Positions 1 to 7,032 of a stretch of DNA of 13,904 nucleotides are shown here, in pieces (the first letter of the stretch is position 1; each line of letters begins with the position of its first letter). Made by a program: the position numbers and the translations under genes. The stretch spans positions 1 to 13,904 of the forward strand of contig CBFHHV010000023.1 in NCBI GenBank assembly GCA_965655775.1, written 5' to 3'. The stretch is from Marisimplicoccus sp965655775 (lineage in GTDB: Bacteria; Bacteroidota; Bacteroidia; Flavobacteriales; Flavobacteriaceae). Below the pieces are notes generated by a model, which saw only the letters and a program-made list of their open reading frames with translations, was not told where the DNA came from and made no database searches.

Positions 1-783
1 GGTTACAATGTCTATTCATTAGATAATTACTCTTTTGGATCTAAACAAAATGAAATAAAAAAAGTTAGCTATTATAATTTAGATATTGAAGAAATAGATC
101 AAATAAAGCAGCAAATTGATATATGTTTTCATCTTGCTGCTATGGCTAGGGTTCAACCCTCTTTTGAAAATCCTAATGAGTATTTTAGAGTAAATACTTA
201 TGGAACAACTAAGGTTATGGAATGGGCAAAAAAAAATAATGTTAAAGTGGTATATGCTGGATCATCTTCAAAACACTTTAATCCTTCTGACTCTCCTTAT
301 GCCATGTATAAATTCTTAGGAGAAGAAGTATGTAAACTTTATAAAAAAACATATGATGTAAAGGTAGAAATAGCAAGATTTTACAATGTATATGGTCCTA
401 GAGAAGTTATACATGAAAAATTTGGTAATGTAATTGGAATCTGGAAGACAAAAGTAAAAAATGGTGAACCCTTGCCAATAGTTGGAGATGGAAATCAAAG
501 AAGAGATTTCACCCATGTCCATGATATTGTTGATGGGTTAATTAAAATTGCATTGTCAAATAACCAGCATGAAGATGCATGGGAGCTTGGGACAGGAAAT
601 AACTACAGTATAAACGAATTATTTGAAATGTTTAAAAAAAGATTTGATGTAAATTCAACTAATATTCCAGATCAGCCAGGTAACTACAAAAAAACACTTA
701 GAAAAAATGATGACTTACTAAATCTTTTGGGCTGGAAGCCTAAAGATCGATTAGATAATTATATTCAAAATTTATTAATTTGA
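1..783 (+). CDS. NAD-dependent sugar-nucleotide epimerase/dehydratase (extended SDR), 5' end outside window
   Basis: The frame is open from the first base to TGA at 781-783, giving 260 visible residues. The Met at base 142 is internal, because FHLAAMARVQPSF is a continuous conserved SDR segment, so the N-terminal GxxGxxG NAD(P)-binding loop lies outside the window. Visible family marks are FHLAA (visible residues 43-47), a Ser run at 88-90, the catalytic YxxxK (Y100-K104), RFYNVYGP (126-133) and the C-terminal RRDFTHVHDIVDGL (167-180). These are typical of UDP-glucose 4-epimerase/dTDP-glucose dehydratase-like enzymes, which make activated sugars in the cytoplasm for LPS, capsule or glycan. 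The exact substrate cannot be told from this portion. Nothing follows it on the same strand until base 5917, so it is probably the last gene of a leftward polysaccharide cluster (inference). Confidence 0.93.
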   Translation, partial: GYNVYSLDNYSFGSKQNEIKKVSYYNLDIEEIDQIKQQIDICFHLAAMARVQPSFENPNEYFRVNTYGTTKVMEWAKKNNVKVVYAGSSSKHFNPSDSPYAMYKFLGEEVCKLYKKTYDVKVEIARFYNVYGPREVIHEKFGNVIGIWKTKVKNGEPLPIVGDGNQRRDFTHVHDIVDGLIKIALSNNQHEDAWELGTGNNYSINELFEMFKKRFDVNSTNIPDQPGNYKKTLRKNDDLLNLLGWKPKDRLDNYIQNLLI

Positions 784-848
784 GAAATCTACTTTAACAG
801 GTTATCATAATGTTGCTTTAATTGAGTTGCATCCATCTTAAAACTATA

Positions 849-909
849 TACTATTAAATTTAGGAAATTTCGCTCACCCGGCTAAACTTGATAAACACAA
901 TTAATAGTA
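849..909. repeat. 9-bp inverted repeat flanking a 43-nt core
   Basis: TACTATTAA (849-857) and its exact reverse complement TTAATAGTA (901-909) enclose a core carrying the tandem motif AAATTT-AGG-AAATTT. The sequence is AT-rich, so chance occurrence is possible. There is no U-tract, so it is not an obvious terminator for the upstream epimerase gene. Confidence 0.35.
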
Positions 910-924
910 GTTATTTTAAGTTTT

Positions 925-942
925 GTTGCCAATATGTTGCCA
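925..942. repeat. Direct repeat GTTGCCA x2, 11-bp period
   Basis: GTTGCCA occurs at 925-931 and 936-942, separated by AATA-T. One-turn spacing places both copies on the same DNA face, as seen for recombinase arm or operator sites. No cognate protein gene is visible nearby, so its role is unassigned. Confidence 0.35.
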
Positions 943-952
943 GAAGGGTAAT

Positions 953-990
953 AAAAAAACCGTAACAAACTATTAAATAGCTCGATACGA
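953..990 (-). terminator. Intrinsic terminator of the tRNA-Gly/tRNA-Leu transcript
   Basis: Read on the minus strand, bases 990-960 form a long hairpin. The outer stem is TCGTA/TACGG, followed by one T-T mismatch and an inner stem CGAGCTAT/ATAGTTTG (two G-U pairs), with a TTA loop. Seven T residues follow at 959-953. The hairpin begins 10 nt after the tRNA-Leu 3' end, as expected for a factor-independent terminator. Confidence 0.8.
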
Positions 991-1000
991 TTTTCTTAAG

Positions 1001-1086
1001 TACTCGAGGCGGGACTTGAACCCGCACGAACATTACTGCTCATTGGATTTTAAGTCCAACGTGTCTACCAATTCCACCACTCGAGC
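1001..1086 (-). tRNA. tRNA-Leu(UAA)
   Basis: The minus strand folds as an 86-nt class II tRNA. The acceptor GCTCGAG pairs with CTCGAGT (one G-U at position 1-72), followed by discriminator A. The D-arm region GGTGGAATTGGTAGACAC is the leucine type. The anticodon stem TTGGA/TCCAA encloses loop CTTAAAA, giving anticodon UAA. A long variable arm follows, and the T arm GCGGGTTCAAGTCCCGC is canonical. CCA is not encoded. It lies 4 nt after tRNA-Gly and is surely cotranscribed with it. UAA reads UUA/UUG, the dominant leucine codons in this AT-rich genome. Confidence 0.96.
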
Positions 1087-1090
1087 GTTG

Positions 1091-1163
1091 AGCGAAAGAC
1101 GGGATTTGAACCCGCGACCTCCACCTTGGCAAGGTGATGCTCTACCAACTGAGCTACTTTCGC
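1091..1163 (-). tRNA. tRNA-Gly(GCC)
   Basis: The minus strand folds as a 73-nt tRNA with a 7-bp acceptor GCGAAAG/CTTTCGC and discriminator T (U). The D arm is AGCTCAGTTGGTAGAGC. The anticodon stem TCACC/GGTGG encloses loop TTGCCAA, giving anticodon GCC. The T arm GCGGGTTCAAATCCCGT is canonical. CCA is not encoded. It is the first tRNA of a two-tRNA unit, with tRNA-Leu 4 nt downstream. Confidence 0.97.
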
Positions 1164-1170
1164 AGAACTG

Positions 1171-1178
1171 CAAATTTA
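1171..1178 (-). promoter_or_regulatory. Candidate Bacteroidota -7 promoter element for the tRNA unit
   Basis: TAAATTTG on the minus strand matches the Bacteroidota primary-sigma -7 consensus TAnnTTTG and ends 8 nt before the tRNA-Gly 5' end. Transcription would start almost at the mature 5' end. I see no clear -33 TTG at the usual spacing, so support is moderate. An identical octamer lies before rpsP. Confidence 0.45.
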
Positions 1179-1211
1179 AAATAATTTAATTATTTGAGAA
1201 GAATAAATAAA

Positions 1212-1943
1212 TTAATCTTCACCAATTTCTGTCTTTGAAAGTGCAAGTGCAGTTTGATACTCATTTATTTGGTCATTGAGAAATCTAGTATACATACCTA
1301 CATAGATTCTAGATTGTGATAATGCACCATATAATTCATTTGAGAGGTAATATTGTCTATTAAATCTGAATCTGGTTAACTCCTGCTGACCATATATCTC
1401 ACCATCATATGAATTATAGTTAAATTGAATCCTAAAATTACCCATAATTTGTCTCCTCCAAAGCAAGTTGAAATTATCTATTTCAACTGAAGTTGCATAG
1501 TTTCTCTCTTTTTTATGTGTGTACATATTCAAAAGCAATGCTTTTAATTCCTCATTTTCAATTAGATTAAATGATCCATTAGCAATTAACTCATTAAAAA
1601 TACCATCTTGAGGGAAAAAAGATGTCCCAATTTGTATTTGTAGAAGTATTTCTGCAACCTCACGGTCACTTAATAAAGTGTGATTATTATTAATGTCATT
1701 TAATAATTTTAAAAGGTCCTTATCAGAATTACTAAGACTTTCAAGTATAATCTCAATCTGATCTATATCACTCTCGAGAGTTTTAGTAAGGTCTGTTAGC
1801 AGATAGTTTTTTTCTTGTTTTGTAATATTTACTTGTCGTCTTTGTTCTAAGTAAAAAGATAGAAGTACACTTAAAATAATTACAACTGCTTGTATAATAT
1901 TATTTCTAATAACTGATTTGAAATTATTGCTTGTTTTGGTCAT
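1212..1943 (-). CDS. One-TM membrane protein, DUF6090-like, function unknown
   Basis: The 243-aa product starts with a short basic segment and one hydrophobic helix (about residues 15-32, IIQAVVIILSVLLSFYLEQ). A helical region follows at about 38-120, containing EQRRQVNITKQEKNYLLTDL and Leu/Ile-rich stretches, then a more aromatic C-terminal half. This layout (N-terminal helix, then a W/E/R-rich start of a helical domain, about 240 aa) matches the Bacteroidota DUF6090 family, whose function is not known. The assignment rests on layout, not a decisive motif. The soluble part is probably periplasmic. It is the last gene of the mutS run, 18 nt after the lipoprotein stop, and the tRNA unit starts 48 nt downstream with no clear terminator between, so read-through into the tRNAs is possible. 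Confidence 0.7.
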   Translation of the reverse strand: MTKTSNNFKSVIRNNIIQAVVIILSVLLSFYLEQRRQVNITKQEKNYLLTDLTKTLESDIDQIEIILESLSNSDKDLLKLLNDINNNHTLLSDREVAEILLQIQIGTSFFPQDGIFNELIANGSFNLIENEELKALLLNMYTHKKERNYATSVEIDNFNLLWRRQIMGNFRIQFNYNSYDGEIYGQQELTRFRFNRQYYLSNELYGALSQSRIYVGMYTRFLNDQINEYQTALALSKTEIGED

Positions 1944-1961
1944 ACTTAAAAATAATAAACT

Positions 1962-3080
1962 TTATTTATATATAGTTAAATCAAGATTTAATGTATCAAA
2001 AAATTTAAACCTATTTAAACAGACAGACAGTATTGTATCTCTTAATAAATTAGAAATTCTCTCAGGGAAATATTTAACAGCTATGTACGCTTGAAAAGTT
2101 TCAGCTACATCCTCAGAGTCAGGATTATCTTTAGCATACGTTGAAAGGTAATTACCATCAAGTAAAACAGCTTCATTCCATCCATCCTGTCCATAAACAT
2201 ATGGGTCAATTGAAAGGTGCGCTGACTCATGGATCATTAATTCTTCTGTCCTGTCTCCGCTGGGTCTTGTTGATACTATATTATCAAGCCAGCCAGTATG
2301 AAATGTGATATTTGCATAATTTAAATCATCAGTTCTTTGAGCTGAAGCTTCTTCTTCTCCTTTTAAAAACTCAAAAGACTTAATATTTTTTCTAAGGTCT
2401 TTTCCAAGTTGACCAATTAAAGGAGCATATTTAAGTTCTATGCTAGCTGCTTCCTCTAATGTAAATTCAGAGTAGATTTCAAAGTCTACAGAAAGACCAT
2501 CACCAAAATTTACCTTATACACATGGGCAGGGTGTGTAATAAAATCCGGTATAGACTTATCATAAAATAATCTATCTGAAATTCCTTGGTAAGAGGATGT
2601 TGAATAAACTGTGTAATCAGAAGGTTTAATTAAATCTGGAAGATCCCACATTGTACCCCCAAAAGGTGGATCTATAATTTCAATCTTATTAAAAAGGTAT
2701 ACCCCATCCTCAGCACTTTGAGATCTAATTAAATATAATTGATCTTGAAGATCATTTAACTGATTTGTCAAATTGTTATTGTCACTTTCAAAAATTTCAT
2801 TTGATTCAGTTAGAACTTCTATTTGATTAATATACTCCTCAATTTGATTCTGAAAACCACTAATTTGAAAATTTAATTCATTGATTTGACCTAATTGAAT
2901 ATTATTCTCGGAAGTTAATTGGTTTATCTGAATAGCGTAGTCATTAATATCAGAATTAAGTTTTGCAATTTCTAATTGGAGTGTAACTATTGTCTCATTT
3001 AGTTCATTGATCTCATCTTCTTTTGAACAAGAAATAAAGATTAATAACACAGATAAAAAAAGATACTTATAGTTTCTCAT
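1962..3080 (-). CDS. Coiled-coil lipoprotein with C-terminal HExxH metallopeptidase-like domain
   Basis: The 372-aa product has a signal peptide ending in lipobox FISC, with Cys18 as the lipidated residue. Residues about 22-120 form a long coiled coil, rich in Asn/Gln/Glu with Ile/Leu at heptad spacing (QINQL, QINEL, QNQI, YINQI). A globular domain follows and contains HESAH at 284-288 after EELMI, the HExxH zinc motif of gluzincin-type peptidases. About 40 residues on, SEDVAETFQAYIAV (E323, E327) offers a third zinc ligand, as in peptidases with an acidic residue in a downstream helix. I infer a membrane-tethered, periplasm- or surface-exposed zinc peptidase held off the membrane by a stalk. 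I recognise no named family. The ATG overlaps the end of the Smr-like gene by 14 nt, so translation is coupled. The gene order behind mutS is unexpected. Confidence 0.85.
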   Translation of the reverse strand: MRNYKYLFLSVLLIFISCSKEDEINELNETIVTLQLEIAKLNSDINDYAIQINQLTSENNIQLGQINELNFQISGFQNQIEEYINQIEVLTESNEIFESDNNNLTNQLNDLQDQLYLIRSQSAEDGVYLFNKIEIIDPPFGGTMWDLPDLIKPSDYTVYSTSSYQGISDRLFYDKSIPDFITHPAHVYKVNFGDGLSVDFEIYSEFTLEEAASIELKYAPLIGQLGKDLRKNIKSFEFLKGEEEASAQRTDDLNYANITFHTGWLDNIVSTRPSGDRTEELMIHESAHLSIDPYVYGQDGWNEAVLLDGNYLSTYAKDNPDSEDVAETFQAYIAVKYFPERISNLLRDTILSVCLNRFKFFDTLNLDLTIYK

Positions 3081-3294
3081 ATTGAATAATCATCTCGCCT
3101 GGATTATGTGATGGAATATAATAAGAGAATCCGTATCTATTACATATTTGATCTATAATTTTTTTTTGCATAACTGGTGAATTACCTGTAATGACATGAA
3201 GACTAACGCTTCCTTTTACAGAGTTTAAGAGCATATATTCCTCAATAAGTTCAAGACTTTCTGGATGAGTTTTACCATGCAAATCAATCTTCAT
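3067..3294 (-). CDS. Free-standing Smr-domain-like protein behind mutS
   Basis: The 75-aa product begins MKIDLHGKTHPE. DLHG at residues 4-7 is the first Smr motif. VITGNS (about 34-39) stands where Smr domains have I-H/T-G-x-G, and NPGEMIIQYEKL closes the domain in place of the usual GG-x-G segment. The length is that of a bare Smr domain with no partner region. Smr is the DNA-nicking or DNA-binding module fused to MutS2 in many bacteria; here a single domain is encoded directly after MutS1. Its ATG overlaps the mutS end by 11 nt (ATGAAGATTGA), so the two are translationally coupled. The second Gly of the TGxG loop is Ser, so nuclease activity is uncertain. Confidence 0.75.
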   Translation of the reverse strand: MKIDLHGKTHPESLELIEEYMLLNSVKGSVSLHVITGNSPVMQKKIIDQICNRYGFSYYIPSHNPGEMIIQYEKL

Positions 3295-5872
3295 CTTTTA
3301 TTTCTTTTTTAATCTGATTTAATTTAATAAGAGCTTCAACTGGGCTTAGATTATCAATATCTAAATTTTCAATTATTTTTCTAATTTCTTGCATCTTTGG
3401 ATCTTCGACATCAAAAAAACTTAGTTGAAAATCACCATCTTTGCCTACAGCTTTTGATTCTTTAGGTTTATTTCTTTCCATCAATTTTAGTTTGTTTTTC
3501 GCAGAGTCTAAAACTAACTTCGGCATTCCTGCCATTTTAGCTACATGGATACCAAAACTATGATTACTCCCTCCTCTAACAAGTTTTCTCAGGAATGTTA
3601 CATCATCTTTTGTTTCTTTAACACTTACATTAAAGTTTTTAATTCCTTTAAATATTAATTCCATTTCATTCAAGTCATGATAATGTGTTGCAAAAAGAAC
3701 ATGTGGTTTATTTTTATTTTCGTGAAGAAATTCAGCAATGGCCCATGCAATTGATATTCCATCATAAGTACTTGTTCCTCTACCAATCTCATCCAAAAGT
3801 ATAAGGCTGTTCTTAGTCAGGTTATTTAAAATAGATGCCGTCTCATTCATCTCAACCATAAATGTTGATTCTCCCATAGAGATATTATCACTTGCTCCAA
3901 CTCGAGTAAATATTCTATCAACTATAGATAATTTCATGTTTTTTGCAGGAATAAAACTTCCAATCTGAGCTAATATTGTAACTAATGCGGTCTGTCTAAG
4001 TATTGCTGATTTTCCTGACATGTTTGGACCTGTAATCATAATAATCTGCTGATCATTATCTAATAAAATATCATTTGGAATATATCTCTCCCCATGAGGC
4101 AGGTTAGCCTCAATAACTGGGTGTCTCCCCTCTTTTATTTCAATTTTTTTTTCTTTTATGATCTCTGGACATGAATATTTAAATTTAATTGCTCTTTTAG
4201 AAAATGAATTTAAAATATCAATTATTGATACTTTCTCTGAAATCATCTTTAAAGTTGAGAGACCATCTTGTAGTTTATCAATTAGTTTTAGAAATAGTTT
4301 TAATTCTAGGTCCTTAATCTTTTCATCTGCATTAACTATTTTTTCCTCATATTCTTTTAATTCCTGAGTAATATATCTTTCCGCATTTACTAGTGTTTGT
4401 TTTCTTATCCATTCCTCAGGAACCTTATCCTTATGGGTATTTCTTACCTCTATATAATATCCAAAAACATTATTAAAAGAGATCTTAAGCGATGGTATTT
4501 TTGTTTTATTAGTTTCTCTGTCTAGGATTTGATTTAAGTATTGCTTACCTGATGATCTTATTTCTCTTAAAGCATCTAATTCTTTTGAATAGTTATCATT
4601 TATAAAATCTCCTTTTAAAACAGAAACAGGTGAATCCTCTTTTAAAGTTTTTGAGATTTCATCTACTATTGATTTTGAGTTAGGAAAACTATTTCCAAAA
4701 CTTTTTAAATTTCCTTTTCCTTTCTTGAGAGAATCTTTAATAATCTTAACACTTTCTAGAGAGTTTTTTAAATGAACTAGTTCTCTAGGAGAGATTTTAT
4801 AGGTTGCTATCTTTGACATTAGCCTCTCTATGTCAGAAATACAACTTAAATTTAAATCCAGGATATCACTAATATTATCGTCTTTAATTATAGAAATTAC
4901 AATCTCTTGACGTTCTATGATATCTTTTTTATCTATCAAAGGAAATGCAATCCAATTTTTTAATTTTCTGGAACCCATACTCGTAATAGTGTCATCAATA
5001 GTCTCAGAGAGATTAAATCCGTTAATTGAATTTGAACTAAATAACTCAAGGTTTTTCATTGTGAATTTATCCATCCAAACATATGAATCTGGAAAAATTC
5101 TTTGAAGATTTGAAATATGACTCAAATTATTGTGTTCTGTATCATCCAGATAGTGGATAATTGAACCAGCTGCAATTGTACCTAGCTTGATTTCATCCAC
5201 TCCAAACCCTTTAAGGCTTTTAGTTTTAAAATGATTTAATAATTTATTGTGTGAGTATTCGCTGTCGTATACCCAGTCATCTAATGGATAGACATTATAA
5301 GAGCTCCCCATTAATTCATTGAATTTATTTTTAGAAGGTTTTGAAATTAGAATTTCATTTGGTGAAAAGTTTGCTATTAATTGATCAATAAGTTTAATAT
5401 CTCCTTGTGAGACATAGAAGTCTCCAGTTGAAACATCTAAAAACGAAATACCACATTGATTTTTTTCAAAATATATGGACGCTAAATAATTATTTTTTTT
5501 CTGATCTAAGACTCCATCATTTATTGCAATTCCTGGTGTAACAATTTCTGTAACTCCTCTTTTAACAATTTTCTTTGTCAGTTTAGGGTCTTCTAATTGG
5601 TCACAAATGGCTACTCGATTTCCAGCTTTTACAAGTTTGGGCAGATAATTTTCAATTGAATGATGAGGGAAACCAGCTAATTCGGTTTCACTTGTTGATC
5701 CCGCTCCTCTTTTTGTAAGTACAATACCTAAAACCTTCGATGCCAAGATTGCATCTTCTCCAAATGTCTCATAAAAGTCTCCTACTCTAAATAAAAGTAT
5801 AGTATTAGGATATTTAGATTTAATATCATTATACTGCTTCATTAAAGGAGTGATTTTAGTAGCTTTGGTCAC
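3284..5872 (-). CDS. mutS: DNA mismatch repair protein MutS
   Basis: This 862-aa protein has the full MutS1 architecture. The mismatch-reading F-x-E is F33-Y34-E35 in GDFYETFGED. Connector, lever and clamp regions follow (N..VFGYYIEVRN at about 468-478). The ATPase has Walker A GPNMSGKS (615-622), Walker B LILLDEIGRG (690-699) and FATHYHDL (727-734). QLSFF (816-820) resembles the MutS beta-clamp-binding peptide, and LSPVEALIKLNQIKKEI matches the C-terminal oligomerisation helices. The start is GTG at 5872-5870. An in-frame stop lies upstream at 5890-5888, and the N-terminal ITPLMKQY matches the usual TPMMQQY, so the ATG at codon 11 is too late. It binds mismatches and recruits MutL. It heads a coupled run of four genes and is divergent from trmH with 44 bp between. 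Confidence 0.98.
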   Translation of the reverse strand: MTKATKITPLMKQYNDIKSKYPNTILLFRVGDFYETFGEDAILASKVLGIVLTKRGAGSTSETELAGFPHHSIENYLPKLVKAGNRVAICDQLEDPKLTKKIVKRGVTEIVTPGIAINDGVLDQKKNNYLASIYFEKNQCGISFLDVSTGDFYVSQGDIKLIDQLIANFSPNEILISKPSKNKFNELMGSSYNVYPLDDWVYDSEYSHNKLLNHFKTKSLKGFGVDEIKLGTIAAGSIIHYLDDTEHNNLSHISNLQRIFPDSYVWMDKFTMKNLELFSSNSINGFNLSETIDDTITSMGSRKLKNWIAFPLIDKKDIIERQEIVISIIKDDNISDILDLNLSCISDIERLMSKIATYKISPRELVHLKNSLESVKIIKDSLKKGKGNLKSFGNSFPNSKSIVDEISKTLKEDSPVSVLKGDFINDNYSKELDALREIRSSGKQYLNQILDRETNKTKIPSLKISFNNVFGYYIEVRNTHKDKVPEEWIRKQTLVNAERYITQELKEYEEKIVNADEKIKDLELKLFLKLIDKLQDGLSTLKMISEKVSIIDILNSFSKRAIKFKYSCPEIIKEKKIEIKEGRHPVIEANLPHGERYIPNDILLDNDQQIIMITGPNMSGKSAILRQTALVTILAQIGSFIPAKNMKLSIVDRIFTRVGASDNISMGESTFMVEMNETASILNNLTKNSLILLDEIGRGTSTYDGISIAWAIAEFLHENKNKPHVLFATHYHDLNEMELIFKGIKNFNVSVKETKDDVTFLRKLVRGGSNHSFGIHVAKMAGMPKLVLDSAKNKLKLMERNKPKESKAVGKDGDFQLSFFDVEDPKMQEIRKIIENLDIDNLSPVEALIKLNQIKKEIKDED

Positions 5873-5916
5873 AAGTATGTATTTGTGCTAATGTAAATAT
5901 TTTTATTTTTACTTAA

Positions 5917-6447
5917 ATGCGAAAATTAAAAAATACTGAACTAAATAGAAAGTCAGTAGATGAATTCAAAAAATCTAAAAAAACCTCTGCTATTGTCATT
6001 CTAGATAATATTAGGAGTATCCATAATGTTGGTTCAATTTTTAGAACATCTGACTCTTTTTTGATTGAAAAAATTATAATTTCTGGCTACACAGCAACTC
6101 CAGATAATCCCAAAATGGAAAAAACAGCATTAGGTTCCTCAGAATCAGTTGATTGGGAGTATTCAGAGGACATAATCCATACCATTGAAAAACTCAAAAG
6201 GAGAGGAATTAAAGTTGTCTCCATAGAACAAGCTGACAAGTCTCTTAAAATTGAAGATTTTAAACCTGTTAAGGATAATAAGTATGCATTTATATTTGGA
6301 AACGAAGTGGACGGTATTCAAGATGAAATAATAAATGTTTCAGATGATGTTATTGAAATACCACAAGTTGGGACTAAGCATTCTTTAAACGTATCCGTTG
6401 CTGCAGGTATAGTTCTTTGGGACTTTTTTTATAAGACAGAAATATAA
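5917..6447 (+). CDS. TrmH/SpoU-family RNA 2'-O-methyltransferase
   Basis: The 176-aa product is a single SPOUT domain. Motif 1 is NIRSIHNVGSIFRTSD (31-46) with the catalytic Arg43, motif 2 is FGNEVDG (127-133), and motif 3 is IPQVGTKHSLNVSVAAGI (148-165) forming the knotted SAM site. The family transfers methyl from S-adenosylmethionine to ribose 2'-OH of tRNA or rRNA, acting as a dimer. Without the N-terminal RNA-binding extension of RlmB, this short form resembles TrmH/TrmL-like Bacteroidota proteins. The exact nucleotide cannot be told. The start is ATG at 5917 with a short basic leader RKLKNTELNRKSVDEF, usual for this group. A lipoprotein gene follows after 3 nt. Confidence 0.93.
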   Translation: MRKLKNTELNRKSVDEFKKSKKTSAIVILDNIRSIHNVGSIFRTSDSFLIEKIIISGYTATPDNPKMEKTALGSSESVDWEYSEDIIHTIEKLKRRGIKVVSIEQADKSLKIEDFKPVKDNKYAFIFGNEVDGIQDEIINVSDDVIEIPQVGTKHSLNVSVAAGIVLWDFFYKTEI

Positions 6448-6450
6448 TTA

Positions 6451-7032
6451 ATGAAGTATATACTTTTTATATCATTACTTTTTATTTCATGTTCAAAAAA
6501 CTCAGAATCAAATTCAAGTAATGAAGATGAAAGTCTAGCTTCAGAAACTGAACAAGTATCTAATGACTATTATGAAATATATTTATTAGAACAATTAAAT
6601 GAAAATAGAGGTTATTGTATTGATATTAAAGGTTCAAAATTAAATGCAGATCCTGATAATGGGCTACAAGCTCATACATGCTATTCATATCAAGGAGAAG
6701 TTTCTGTCGATCAAGGTTTTGATAATGTAAAAATTGATGAAGATGAATTTTACATGCCTTTTTTTGATGTATGTATGGAGGCAGAAAACACAAGTGCCTC
6801 ATCAACACTTAAATTAAGAGGATGTAATAAGAATGAAAAGCAGAAATTTAAGCTTAATAATAACGCAGAGATAGTATTAAATGACAACACTAATTTATGC
6901 CTTACAGTTTCTGAAAATTCTAGAGATGGAGGAGGTGGAACACCAACCCATCTAATAAGAGATTTGACCCTAGATAACTGTAGCACTGATATTTCATCTA
7001 GACAGAAATGGGGATTACGAAAGGCCCAATAG
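6451..7032 (+). CDS. Lipoprotein with ricin B-type (beta-trefoil) lectin-like domain
   Basis: The 193-aa product has signal peptide MKYILFISLLFISC with lipobox Cys14, then a Ser/Glu/Asn-rich linker (15-38). Residues about 40-190 carry three pseudo-repeats of beta-trefoil type, each starting with a Cys-Ile/Leu/Met segment and ending with a Q-x-W-like motif: CIDIKG to QGF (56-90), VCMEAEN to QKFKL (107-135), LCLTVSEN to QKWGL (149-189). Likely disulfide pairs within the repeats are C56-C77, C108-C125 and C150-C177. The family binds sugars or is used as a targeting domain. Here no enzyme domain is attached, so a surface or periplasmic glycan-binding lipoprotein is the simplest reading. It starts 3 nt after trmH and its last 18 nt overlap the convergent folK. 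Confidence 0.82.
   Translation: MKYILFISLLFISCSKNSESNSSNEDESLASETEQVSNDYYEIYLLEQLNENRGYCIDIKGSKLNADPDNGLQAHTCYSYQGEVSVDQGFDNVKIDEDEFYMPFFDVCMEAENTSASSTLKLRGCNKNEKQKFKLNNNAEIVLNDNTNLCLTVSENSRDGGGGTPTHLIRDLTLDNCSTDISSRQKWGLRKAQ

Larger units (their letters stand above)
784..952. other. Non-coding junction between the sugar epimerase gene and the tRNA terminator
   Basis: I find no credible gene here; every frame is broken by stops. It holds a 9-bp inverted repeat, TACTATTAA at 849-857 and TTAATAGTA at 901-909, around a 43-nt core that contains a short GC-richer patch (about 874-883). It also holds a direct repeat GTTGCCA at 925-931 and 936-942, spaced one helical turn (11 bp). It lies just beyond the 3' end of the tRNA genes, a common position for integration scars, but no copy of the tRNA 3' end is present inside the window. 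Its function is unknown. Confidence 0.5.

Noticed and set aside
789..836. A 15-codon minus-strand reading frame (MDATQLKQHYDNLLK) between the epimerase gene and the tRNAs.
   Set aside because: It is too short, with no promoter or conserved motif that I can recognise. It could be a remnant of a lost gene start, but nothing supports that.
943..972. The plus frame GNKKTVTNY, faintly like the N-terminal strand of Bacteroidota tyrosine integrases, beside the tRNA 3' end.
   Set aside because: Only a few residues before a stop, and they coincide with the terminator T-run. The resemblance is too weak to call an integrase relic.
4158..5105. Open frames on the plus strand inside mutS (such as 4158-4367 and 4917-5105).
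   Set aside because: They are antisense shadows of mutS with hydrophobic low-complexity products, no upstream signals and no family features.
1212..5872. The mutS run as an anti-phage defence island.
   Set aside because: A nuclease-like and a membrane protein are present, but there is no recognisable sensor, effector toxin, integrase or defence gene, and mutS is housekeeping.
6451..7032. A secreted toxin reading of the ricin-like gene.
   Set aside because: Only the B-type lectin fold is present, behind a lipobox. There is no catalytic A-chain or other effector domain, and no immunity gene.
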